Of a DNA stretch of 64,000 nucleotides, positions 10,713 to 20,753 are shown piece after piece (positions within the stretch are counted from its first letter, which is position 1; every line of letters begins with the position of its first letter). Location: positions 76,738,532 to 76,802,531 of the forward strand of contig CM073591.1 in assembly GCA_037074705.1 (NCBI GenBank), written 5' to 3'. This stretch comes from Zhengitettix transpicula (Eukaryota > Arthropoda > Insecta > Orthoptera > Tetrigidae). The translations under genes were made by a program, and so were the position numbers. The notes under the pieces were generated by a model that was given only the letters and a program-made list of their open reading frames with translations, was not told the origin of the DNA and did no database searches.

Positions 10713-13179
10713 CTCTACTAATTATATGGAACTTCCTTTCTAGAATTTATTTACAATTTATAATTATCAAGAATTATTTCCACACAATAATAGGACTTTT
10801 TTAAATGCCTCCTTCTTGATCAACACAGAATTTCGACAGCTCAGCTACACAGAATGAAATCCTGTGATTAGAACGGAAGTGAGAGAACGTGAGAAGTGTG
10901 TGTGTGTGCGTGTGTGTGTGTGTGGTCGTCCGGCAAAAGTGCAGCTTCTGTTACCAGTGTTGCGTAACGAATGCGGCGAAAGTGACCTCTATTCTACGAG
11001 AGCTTTCCTCACCGCAAGACGAACTCGTGTGCTGCACATGAGCTTCAATGCAACTCGCACGTCAACAGTACGATCAGGGTTTAGTGAACCCGGGTAAGAA
11101 TTCATAACACCTAACAATTCCACACTATTACCTTCTTTAAGTTCTTATAAAAGTTCTCATGCATTCCTTGTCTCGCACAATAGTGGTTTCACCACTTTAA
11201 CGGCCAGAAATTAATGTGTGTTTATTGGTAACTTATTAATTTTTAGATTTATTTAGCTCTCAAAATGCCAATTTAATACCATTATGTTTTAATGAATTAA
11301 ATGTGACATGAAATGAGCCTAGATACACTTCTCACTCTCCTCGTCATTTGTCCATCAGGCTATCAAGGTCCTATCGCCTTAATTATTGTTAATAATTTCT
11401 TACAAATATTTGTACAACTTCGCTGATTGACAAATTGCACTAAATATTGCAATACTATAAAATAATAACACAAATTCTTTAAAATTATTGTAATTATATA
11501 ATCAAATAAATAAACATATTTTTTTGACAAAGTACTGTCCAAGAAACGTTAAACTACGCAGCTTGAGAGAAATATTACGATTTCCCCCGATAAAATTATT
11601 TTATTTCAACATCAGCCGATTATTTTATTAATAGGCATTAATTGACAAAAATAATAATTTTCCGTAGTTACTTCAATTAAAAACTTTACTCAATTATTTA
11701 ATATTAATAGCGATTTGGAGAATTTAAGAATGTTAAAATTAGGAAAATTAATTTCAGCATAGAAGTAGAAACGTTAAAACAAAAATGTCATACTCCCGTT
11801 ATGTTGACATACGCTTTCATTTTTCAAAATGCAACTAAGTCTCGGTAATATGACTACTAAATCGTCAGTTTGAAAAATGCTGAGTTGATTAAAATACGAA
11901 ACGTTAATGGCCAATTTTAGCGGTAGACTGTGTTAAGGAAGTCACTAGCTTGTAGTCGGTGACATTTACTACTGACGTGTGACTGGTACTTTATGTTGTG
12001 AGACTGGTTTCACTAGAAAGCTTAAAACAGGCGCCATACGACATCAGTTTCATCAACACCTTAATTTTACTTTTTATAATGCAAAAAAAAAGAGAGACAT
12101 TATTTAAGCTCGTGGCAATATACCATTGTTTATTTTACAAATAAATCATAATATGTCAAACTTTCCAACGAATATTTAAATCTGGGGAACAGTATGATTA
12201 ATAATTCCGATTGTTAAGAAAACAGCGAGTTTTCATTTAGCTATAAATAAATAGATTATATAACACGTGTTCGTTTCAAGGAAATTGTTTAAATGTACGT
12301 AGCACATATTAATTTCCATTTTCATCATATCAGTGAACACGACAGAATTTTTTCTTTAATAATAAAGTGAATGAAATAAAATAGAGAATTAAATAATCTT
12401 TATAATTGATATTATTACGTATTCCGTATTACGATAGGACAAAAGACTTGTTCTCAAAATTACTATTTTATTATCCAATATTAGATTCTTCCCTTTAAAT
12501 CGCCATTTTCCGAGTCATTCTCCGTCCTGGTCTTATAAATTTCTTCATATTTATTTGTCCTTCAACCATTATAATCCGTACTGATTAATAAAAATATGCT
12601 TTATATGCATTCCACGGACACTTTCATTACAATTTTGAGTTTCAAAATAAGTCTTACCAGTCAAAATGTATTTGAAAGGAGAACTATTTTCGTATTCTGC
12701 ATAATGCACTAGAGAGAAAAATGAATTACAAGGTATTTATAATAAAAGACAAGAGTATTTGTTGATATTTGAATCAATAAAAAAGATGATGTTATTCTTT
12801 AAGGATAGAAGAATACAATAATCGTCTATCAAAAAAAGCACCTGTTATTTAGAGAAAATAGGCAGAAAAATTTAAGAGAATCGTCTAATAACTGACAGTA
12901 TTTTGTGGATTTAAATTCTTACTGAGTACTATGTCTTCTGTACTATGATTTATATTTCTACAGTTAATTTTTTTTTCACCGGTTCTTTGACGCGATTCTC
13001 AATAAGCTACTTGTTCCAGTGATGAATATGCCAGCAACTGTTTATCAGATCTTGACATCAAATACGTAATCTATAAAATTTAAGAATATATTACTATTAA
13101 TATCATCGGCCCTACACACCATTGAGTTCCTTGGCCTACGGGGTCGACTGCCAGACTGTCATCATCTTTACACATTTTG
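10713..13179. other. unassigned DNA with a TG tract at 10896-10924
   Basis: A GC-richer patch at 10860-11100 is open for 77 codons, partly through the TG microsatellite. I see no family or paired splice sites. The remainder is AT-rich without recognisable features. Confidence 0.4.
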
Positions 13180-13400
13180 GAACGTACTCGTAATTCCCTT
13201 TCTTCAGGTGCTAAGAAGAGCTTAGAGCGACACAACTGCACTCTCAGTTGGCAAAACTAAGCTCTAGGCTCTTCTTAGCAGCTGAAGAAAGCGACAAGAA
13301 TCCCAGAGTGGTATTTATGTTATCACTTATTTTGTCCTTATTTGACTATCGTTCTTATTATTAATTTTCAATCGGACGAAAATTTTTTCTTTGTCAGTAA
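13180..13400. mobile_element. foldback family B, copy 3
   Basis: Inverted arms GCTAAGAAGAGCTTAGAGCG (13210-13229) and GCTCTAGGCTCTTCTTAGC (13261-13279) flank a short loop. Outside each arm lies CTGAAGA plus AAAGGGA or AAAGCGACAAGAATCCCAGA. The right side continues into GTGGTATTTATG...TTGACTATCG and TTTTCAATCGGACGAAAATT, the outer end shared with 4938-5024 and 57085-57140. The GAAACGTT part of the motif is deleted or mutated on both sides, so this copy is decayed. Confidence 0.7.
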
Positions 13401-13454
13401 TTCTCCTTCAGGTTTAACCCAAGTTGAGAATATATAATATGCAACAATAAACAG

Positions 13455-13762
13455 TCCGCCAAGTGCATCCTAAACTGGTCGAGACACGGAGAAGCTAAAT
13501 GCTGCGTCCCCACAGAAAACATATCTCTCTCCATCGGAAGGGCGTGGGACAAGTACCCAATGCGGGTTTTCTGGTTTTCCTTGCTTCACTTTAAGGCGAA
13601 TGCCGGGTAGGATCCTTAAACTTAACCCTTGGCTACCTTCCTTCCTCTACTCTTCCTCATCCCCCTTTCTAATCCCTTCCTATGCTATTAAAGGGGCGTT
13701 GCCACCATGTGAATCACCCTCATGTAACCTGTTACTATGAAAAAATTAAAATAAAATAAAAA
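13455..13762 (+). mobile_element. retroposon family A, copy 2
   Basis: Sense orientation, beginning near CCTAAACTGGTCGAGACACG and running through GGAAGGGCGTGGGACAAGTA, GGCGAATGCCGGGTAGGATC and CTTAACCCTTGGCTACCTTC. It ends CATGTAACCTGTTACTATG plus an A-rich tail. It is 5'-truncated relative to the copy that follows it immediately. Confidence 0.8.
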
Positions 13763-13765
13763 TGT

Positions 13766-14275
13766 TCATTCTGTCCTGTGAGAGCTGGTCTCTCGAGGCG
13801 GATCTTTCCAGAGAGATCTGGAGGAGGCAGTCTTTGGGGATGACTTGTCCCGTCTCTGGCTTTTTGGACTAAAGTTCCCACTAGCCGAGGCACCTCGGCC
13901 TATTTTGAGAGGTGTATGTTCCGCGGTCAGATATCTTAGGCATAAGGTAAGAGTTGTCCGTTATTCCTATTGGAAAAGTCGGCCAAGAGCCTCCTAAACT
14001 GGTCGAGGCACGGAGGAGGGAATGCTGCGTCCCCACAGAAAACCCCTCTCCCGCCTTCGGAAGAGCGTGGGACAAGTGCCACATGCCCGACCTACCTTAT
14101 AAAGGTTTTTCCTTGCGAGACATTTAGACGAATTGCCGGTGGGCTCTAGTTAATCCTTGGCTACCTTGTCCTACCTTTCCGCAGTCCCCCCCCCCTTTCA
14201 GCCCCTTTCCTATGCTTTAAGAGGGGCGTTGCCACTATATGGATTACCCTATACATAGCCTGTCTTCTGTCCATT
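13766..14275 (+). mobile_element. retroposon family A, copy 3 (among the longest)
   Basis: Extends further 5' than most copies: a GCTGGTCTCTCGAGGCGGAT lead, then GGAGGCAGTCTTTGGGGATG, GCCGAGGCACCTCGGCCTAT, TTTTGAGAGGTGTATGTTCC and the common body. CATTCTGT occurs just before it (about 13766) and just after it (about 14272) and may be a target duplication. An antisense frame at 13881-14084 (67 codons, ...SLGGSWPTFPIGITDNSYLM...) has a clear counterpart in copy 6 (46712-46933). I treat both as frames of repeat origin, with no known function. Confidence 0.8.
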
Positions 14276-16289
14276 CTGTGAGGCGCAAAAAATTTACTTT
14301 GTCGCTTCTCACTATCATTACACAAATTTGTCAATAGTCGTGAATACTCATCTGAACCCAAACGAAATCTGTTTTTGGAGATGAATAGGAATTACATTGA
14401 AGTTTATATTTATTCGAGCACTTACTTGTGTGCCATTCTGTTTCTTGGCAGGTAACGAAATAGAATTACGTCAAAGATGAACGGAAAATATATTTCACAG
14501 ACAGATCGTAAATACTTGTGGATAGAACAAATGTCACTAATGGAAACACACTATTAAATTTCTGTGGTAGATGATGGGTCATAATAAGTCCTTGTTTTAA
14601 AAAATATATTGAAAACCATCCCTATGATGCCAAAAACCATTATGAAAGAATTTGTCCCACTGGATATTATAGAGAAATAAGGACTCAGAAAATTCCTACA
14701 AAAATTACCGAAAATGAAAAGAAGTAAAATTTAATGATTTTACCAACCTACTTTTAAGGTATTGTATGCACACTAGTATGCAATTGTAAACATACTTTCG
14801 ATTATTTCCAGAAATTTGCCACGTGTTACCTTGGTGAATTTGTTAAATTTATACATTAAATCTACGGAGGAAATGCTGACTAGAGAAATGTTTTCTTCCG
14901 AAAGGTATTTTAGAATTGTCACGCGAATAGTTTCCTGATGTGAACTGGTCACCGAGGTCGTGCGATATCACCTCTGTGGACTTATTCCTGTCGGACTATA
15001 TGAAATTGCATATTTGTAAGAATGAGTCACGAACGATTCAGAAAAATAAAGCAGAGGAGAGAATTCGATTATTTTTATTTTCTGAACACAAATGTCGAAT
15101 ATTTTAATATGTAATAGAGCAATAACAATTATTCTGTCATTTTCATTACGTTGCGTTTTAACAAACCTGACACTTTTATTGATACACCGTACATATATAA
15201 AACAACGCTGGTAATAATTATTTTTCTATTTTACCGTTCCGATGTAGTAATTAGAAGGAGACGTAACCCCTAAGTTCCTACCTGCGTTCGTTGGTAGTTC
15301 CAAGAAACACTGAACACTGGCCTCTGCGCTGCGTCGGCGTGTCTCGCCCAGAGGCTAATCCTTTTTTTTTTTTTGACTGGAACAGCAACATTCTCGCCCG
15401 TAATGAGGAGGACCTTAACCCTAGATCGGCAACATCTGATCACGTCGCGAAAGCAATCAGTGACGTCTTTGATTACAGGAGCCGACGCAGGAAGCGTTCG
15501 TTTCCGAAGCATGTCTGTACGTCACAATGCAATCGCACAACAATGGCCATTGTTGTTTCGGGCGATTGAGACACTGTAAAGTCTCCTTAATAACTGACAG
15601 TTAAATGCAGGTGCCAATATAAACTTGCAGCAACGGACTATGACGAATCGTAAAAACGCCCTGCGGGAACGAGAGAGGAGTCACGGAGTTCTGTACGTCT
15701 TATCTTCAATTTTAAACCAAACATAGTCTGACAATCTTTTTATAGTACCGAAACCGCTTTTCAGGTTGGTCATGCGTGATCCATCTTCTTAATTGACAGG
15801 AATCAGCCGACAGAGTGGAAAGAGAGAGCGGAACATAATTCATAACTTAATCAGATGAAAGTTGAGTAATACGTGTGAGGGAATCGACGACTTATCATTA
15901 GTTGCAATTGTTCGAGAATTAGTTTATAAATTTGCAATTCATTTCTATATTCATAATATAATTCACTTCAAAGCTGCCTACAGATGATTTAATCCCCATC
16001 TCAAAAATTTATAAGCTTAGGTATATCTAGAGATCTACTTTAGGCCTTCAAAACTCTGTAGTACTCCAACGAAATACTAGAAAAGATCAACGTATATTAA
16101 ACGAAACTTCTAAATTACAGTAATATAGTAACTTATGTTATTCAAATAGTCAAGGACTAATATACAGAGAAAACAAATAAAAATGTTTGCAATATACCAA
16201 GAATCTGACTTGTGTTTAAAATAGATATTAAAGATATCAGCCTATTAGTGAGAAAATTATTTTATCATATTAAATCATAATATTGAACA
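14276..16289. other. unassigned DNA with a GC-richer patch at 15270-15580
   Basis: The patch is open in three frames (80 codons minus, 92 and 68 codons plus). None resembles a protein I know, and no pair of strong splice sites bounds it. Elsewhere nothing is recognised. Confidence 0.35.
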
Positions 16290-16295
16290 GACACA

Positions 16296-16326
16296 ACGTT
16301 TCATCCCTGATTGTGATCCCTTCAGG
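16296..16326 (-). other. hammerhead-core-like motif
   Basis: Minus strand: ACAC, CTGAAGG, a GATCACAATC-containing spacer, then GAAACGTT and GTGT. The first box differs from CTGAnGA only in its last base. ACAC before it and GTGT after it can form four stem I pairs. A related form is at 52729-52768. Confidence 0.4.
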
Positions 16327-16470
16327 TGTACAATAACAATGCAATTCAGCTATCTAAAAAAATTAAGAAATTAATATATGATAATTTTTAATACAATTAT
16401 GTATAAATACAATTTATAGTGAATAAAGCCTTCTCGTACTTCTAACCGAGCAAACAATTAATTGTATTCT

Positions 16471-16508
16471 CGACGTTTTGATGACGTTCACTGCCATCCT
16501 CTTCTAGC
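16471..16508 (-). other. hammerhead-core-like motif, variant
   Basis: Minus strand: CTAGAAGAGGATGGCAGTGA, ACGTCATCAAAACGTCGAGA. GATG and CATC can pair as stem II and ACGTC follows. The first box carries an extra base and GAAA is AAAA, so I read it as decayed. Confidence 0.3.
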
Positions 16509-16572
16509 AATATATCATTTTCTACACTGAGCAAGACTACATTCTTTGAACATTTATAGTGTTATTTACCAC

Positions 16573-16659
16573 AATTTTGTATATAAATTATGCTGTTGCA
16601 ACAGTCAAGGCAGCAACGCCTTGCTTCTAAATTGTTCAGCACGATTTATATACAAAATT
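16573..16659. repeat. inverted repeat, 16-bp arms
   Basis: AATTTTGTATATAAAT at 16573-16588 is the reverse complement of ATTTATATACAAAATT at 16644-16659, enclosing about 55 bases. Confidence 0.7.
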
Positions 16660-16721
16660 ATTAAACTTGAAGAGATTCTAAAAGAACTAAATGTCGTTCA
16701 TGTTTGTTTTTGTTTTTTTGT

Positions 16722-16757
16722 TGGTTTAAAGTCGCGTCAACCTATAGGTTATTGTAT
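16722..16757 (-). mobile_element. SINE family S, 3' tail fragment
   Basis: TTTAAAGTCGCGTCAACCTA matches the 3' end of the tRNA-derived SINE at 38240-38427 (TTTACAGTCGCGTCAACAGC). Confidence 0.45.
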
Positions 16758-16999
16758 TTATTTAGTATTTACACAATTAGCTTACAATAAGTTAGAAAAT
16801 TTCTAATTTTGAACAACGTTTCAAATAGCGGATGACAATTTAGCTTCGGAGACGAAATCCAGGAGGCTCTTGATCGCCGTGGTGAGTATACAGAAGTCTT
16901 CTCCTGAGTATTCGACTAAAGTCCTCCTGCGTATGTCACAACTATTTGCATACAATAAATTACAAATAATAAAAATATATACATTAAATACACAACTCT

Positions 17000-17147
17000 T
17001 GGGCTTCCACCCGGGTAATTATGGGCTTAGGTCATGACGTTTAAAAGACGTTCGCTGTTATCTTTATCGCGAATGTCACTTGTTAAAGATGACAGCGAAC
17101 GTCAAAGAAACGTCATGGTCTACGCTCACAATTACCTGGGTGGAATC
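17000..17147. mobile_element. near-perfect 65-bp-arm palindrome (foldback MITE-like)
   Basis: Left arm (17000-17065 approx.) CTTCCACCCGGGTAATTATG ... GGTCATGACGTTTAAAAGAC ... GTTCGCTGTTATCTTTA. The right arm, reverse complemented, reads ATTCCACCCAGGTAATTGTG ... GACCATGACGTTTCTTTGAC ... GTTCGCTGTCATCTTTA. By eye about five in six positions match, with a loop of only about 15 bases. The 77-codon frame at 17034-17267 overlaps it and is not credible. Confidence 0.8.
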
Positions 17148-17149
17148 AC

Positions 17150-17527
17150 TAAAGTTACTTTTTCAACTTGTTCACCCGGAAAATCTTCGATTTTCAATAT
17201 ATATTTTTTAATACATTTTTCAATAAATGTTGTAATTTTTTGTAAATACTCTAATGAATTTTTTTAACTTTTTATTTTCATTCACATGTTTTGGTAACTG
17301 ATAAGGCGTCGTTCCTTTATAAAATATAGACTTCAAGCAGGCAAGTAACCCTATAGTAATTTACATTCTGTCCGTTTAGTACCCATGTACTTCTTTATTA
17401 TTAATTAATGTTTTTCCTGATAGCAAATCATTTTCATTTTATAAATTAACATTAACATATATAATATTTCTTTCTTAAAAACAAATATAAATATATTAAT
17501 AATATAATACGTTTGTATAAAATATAA
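17150..17527. other. unassigned DNA
   Basis: AT-rich; nothing recognised. Confidence 0.4.
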
Positions 17528-17529
17528 CA

Positions 17530-17765
17530 ATTAGATTAATAGCCAAATACAGACAAAACTACGTGATGATATAAATATCACACAACGTTTTTGGGATACT
17601 TATCCCTTTCGTCAGATGAATAAAAAAAACGAGAGAGCAGTTGTGCCACTCCAGGCTCTTATTTTTTTCCAATCACTTGACGAAAGACACAAGGATCCCA
17701 GAAACGTTGTGTGGTATTTATATCTCACTTCATTTGGTCTGAATTGGCTATTTCATCTAATTATT
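17530..17765. mobile_element. foldback family B, copy 4 (most complete)
   Basis: Arms of about 95 bases. The left reads ATAGCCAAATACAGACAAAA, ATAAATATCACACAACGTTT, GGGATACTTATCCCTTTCGT, CAGATGAATAAAAAAAA. The right, reverse complemented, reads ATAGCCAATTCAGACCAAAT, ATAAATACCACACAACGTTT, GGGATCCTTGTGTCTTTCGT, CAAGTGATTGGAAAAAAA. The loop keeps GCAGTTGTG and CAGGCTCTT, found also in copies 3, 5 and 6. Each arm carries the hammerhead-like motif pointing towards the element end: CTGACGA...AAAACGTTGTG in the left arm (minus strand) and TTGACGA...GAAACGTTGTG in the right arm (plus strand). There is no coding capacity. Confidence 0.8.
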
Positions 17766-18768
17766 GACTATAAATATATGTTAACGTGTCTCTAAGACTA
17801 AATTATAGTTTACATTGGTTATACTAAAATTGTAAGTTTGGTTACGTAGGAAAATAGTCTTTTGGTTTTAATCTCGATCAAAATGAGGTGTTTTGTTAAA
17901 GGGACGAAACAGGTTTCCCAATTATAGTTTTACAACAAATATAATTTAGGAAGAAAGAATCCGCACATTTTTCCGGGAAATGATTTGTTGAATAATTTAT
18001 GTATTTATTATTCCACAGAATACAGGATTGAATGGATGAAAAGGAAATAATGTCAATAAAGTAGGGAACGAGAAGGTTACGAAATATGTTAGGATGCCAT
18101 TTGTTATTTCTTCAATTCTTCAATTCAGTAGTCAATAAATAATACCCAAGCATTGACTCTGAGAAATTTTCATTAGCTATTAGACAGCAGACTTATTATT
18201 AATACACAAAAAGTGACCGTATAATAACGAGGTGAAATTTACAATCATTGGTTTACGCAAGATGGGCCTCGCGGAAAATATTAAAATAAGTAACGGGTTC
18301 ATATTTCAGAAGCGGCGAATCTATAGCATTCCATTTTCGCGGTTCGCCGCCTTGTTGGTTCCACTCTTTGTTTAGTTTCCGCAGATGACTTGTGCAGCTA
18401 TTCCAGACAATCATCTGCGTTTTCTTTCTCATACCTTCAAATTTCACGGACAAGGGCGTTACCAAAGAGACATTTCAAAACAACTAAAATGAGGCTTTGT
18501 TTCCTCTGTTATTAATTATAACCAAAGAAAGCCGCTGAGCATAATAATATATATTATTTTTTGCATTGACACATAAACACACATTGTGGCTTGACGTAGC
18601 TAAAGAAATAATGAGACCAGCTGGATATAAAACAAGTTCACATTGGTCGAAATAAATGTAAACATTACAATTTCACAAGTCCAATTAGAATCGAGGACGT
18701 TTCCAATATACTCGTATTTATTGTGTACAAGTAAAATAGTGTTCGTTATAAAACTCCACAGTGACGGA
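17766..18768. other. unassigned DNA; GC-richer patch at 18260-18470
   Basis: The 70-codon minus-strand frame at 18253-18465 (MVTPLSVKFEGMRKKTQMIV...) is the most protein-like item here, but I recognise no family, and convincing splice borders are not visible. Confidence 0.35.
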
Positions 18769-19400
18769 TTTTTTTTTAATATACAGAAAAGTTTTTAATC
18801 CGAAGATTTTACAATTGTGATACATTGCTGACGTCAACATGTTAAAATTAACTTGAAGAAATGTAGTTGCTTCTTGGGTGAGTAGTTGAAGAGGAAATTA
18901 TGAATTATATATATATAGGTGGTTGAGGGTAGGATTCTGTATTTGAGATAATGGGATTGAAGTGGTGGAGATTTCCATGAAGTTGGATTAAGCCGGTTTG
19001 AATTATCGTTTTTGGGTTGAGGGAATATTTAGGTCTTCGGGGATTCTAGAGTTAGTAACGTACCAAGGACAGTTAGTTATAAAACGGTGTATTTTATTTT
19101 GCGATATTTGAATTTTATTTATGTGGGTGGTAGCGGCCGAACCGCCGATATAACAGGCATAAAACCAGAGGTGATAGATGACCGATGTGTAAAGGAGTTT
19201 TGTTGTGAAGGATAAAGGAGATTTTGGGTTCAGTAATGGTTTTAATTTGTAGAATATAATTTTTTTAAGGTGGGAAGTGTGAAGAGACCATGTTAGTTTG
19301 GAGTCGATGGAAGATTTAGTTGGGATTGAGGAGTTGTTGATAGTATCCTTTAGACGGATACATGAAATTGAATTGTGTTGCAACAACACGATGTATTTAA
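18769..19400 (-). pseudogene. Jockey-type LINE relic: C-terminal part of the reverse transcriptase ORF plus 3' end
   Basis: The minus-strand frame 19003-19389 (128 codons) contains SKLTWSLHTSHLKK, LKPLLNPKSPLS, SAATTHINKIQISQNKI and WYVTNSRIPEDLNIP. These are the familiar conserved blocks at the C-terminal end of Jockey-clade reverse transcriptase, downstream of the catalytic palm. The catalytic FADD motif and the endonuclease are absent (5' truncation), and the expected linking residues before SKLTWS are missing. After the stop, 230 bases of 3' sequence (CACAATTGTAAAATCTTCGG) run to a poly(A), seen as a T-run at 18769-18778. The same 3' end occurs at 31380-31431. The copy is inactive. Confidence 0.85.
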
Positions 19401-19815
19401 TGTAGGAATTTTTAATATAACGCTGTGGGGGGAAAATTGGGAACGTCTAATCCTAAGCGATACCGATGGTAGAAACATTACATTACTAAGGATTCATAAA
19501 TGCTTTAAACGAATGTTGGGTGAACTATCAAGGCAATGAATCCCATCCACCTTCTTGGCTCTGAACGGAAATATAGCTCAGGTAAACTGGAATATTAAGA
19601 ACTAGGGTAATTTAGATGTTCCTTGAGAGCTAAATTTGATCCGTTGGAACCCTACGGATGGTATCCAATAATTTTTTTTTCTGAGAAAGCCATTACCAAA
19701 TCAACAGTTGCTTGTCAACCGACCCATACCCTAGTTTAATGTTAACTAGTACTTCATTGCATATTTGACCGTGATTTTAAAGAAACTTTTATTAACTCTA
19801 TTGTACTATTTTTAT
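19401..19815. other. unassigned DNA between a LINE relic and a solo LTR
   Basis: Nothing recognised. Confidence 0.4.
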
Positions 19816-20753
19816 ATATTGTAGCAATAGTTAATTAGGGCATTAATTGTTTGGACATAAAATTTGAATTGTTAGATAAATCAATTATAGCGGTCCGATC
19901 TAACAAAGCAACAATGGAAAAGCGAGCTTGGCTGCTTTGTCAAAATGTCAAAATGTCGTTTGCGCGCAGGAAAGTCTAAGTAAGTTTTACGTCTACAGCA
20001 CTAGAATAGTTTGTTGGCGGAGAAACATTACGAGGAGCAGAACAAGTAATATAACTTGAGCAGAGACTAGACATCGTCAATGTATAACTAGTTAAAGTTG
20101 TAAATTAATACAAAGAAAACATTCACGGAAGTATTGCAGCGTAAATATTGGAAAGTAAGAGCAGTTTTGGTCAGAATAGAACTTTCCAAAATCTTCGTGG
20201 AGAAATTAATCCAGGAGAACATTGGTAAATTATTGTGGAGCGGAGCAATCAACGGAATACAGCCAATCTTGACAAATTTTAAAGTGAAGTGTAGAATCAA
20301 TGAAAATCAAGGCCTGATATTAAATAATTTGTGTAAAAGTGCCCGAACGAGGTAAAATTGATTGTTCTGGTACCAGACCGACGGTCCGTAAGTAACATAA
20401 TTTTGAATAATATTGTAAACGCAAATTAATGGATAAAGTCAGATTTAGTTCTCTTTTAATTGTCAATCAAAGTTAATTTCTCTACTTTTTAATTTCTTTC
20501 ATTCTATCGACATATTGTTTAGGTAAATTGTGAACTGTTTTGTTAATAATATTTTAAATCATTTTTTGTGTTCATTATCAAACCCAGTAAAGGCCCTGAG
20601 AGGACAGATCTCAAATTTTGTTTGTAATTATCTTTTATTATGTGAAAGCCACAAAACAAAATAAATATTTTTGTTTGCTAATTTTTTATCTTTTTCATTT
20701 AAATAACCTCACTTTGTTAATTCCTTACTTATACTTATTGAGTATTACAATAT
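19816..20753 (+). mobile_element. solo LTR with ATAT target duplication (copy 2)
   Basis: The LTR runs from TGTAGCAATAG at 19820 to GAGTATTACA ending at 20749 (930 bases). ATAT directly precedes it (19816-19819) and directly follows it (20750-20753), a 4-base target duplication. Sequence matches the LTR at 90-1234 in the opposite orientation, including ATTATAGCGGTCCGATCTAA and CAATGTATAACTAGTTAAAG. With no internal region it is a solo LTR, left by recombination between two LTRs. The overlapping 70-73-codon frames at 20088-20355 belong to the LTR. Confidence 0.85.

Noticed and set aside
10940..11080. Similarity of GTGTTGCG...CGAATGC here to 1680-1700
   Set aside because: The match is about 15 bases with a gap, within chance for 64 kb.
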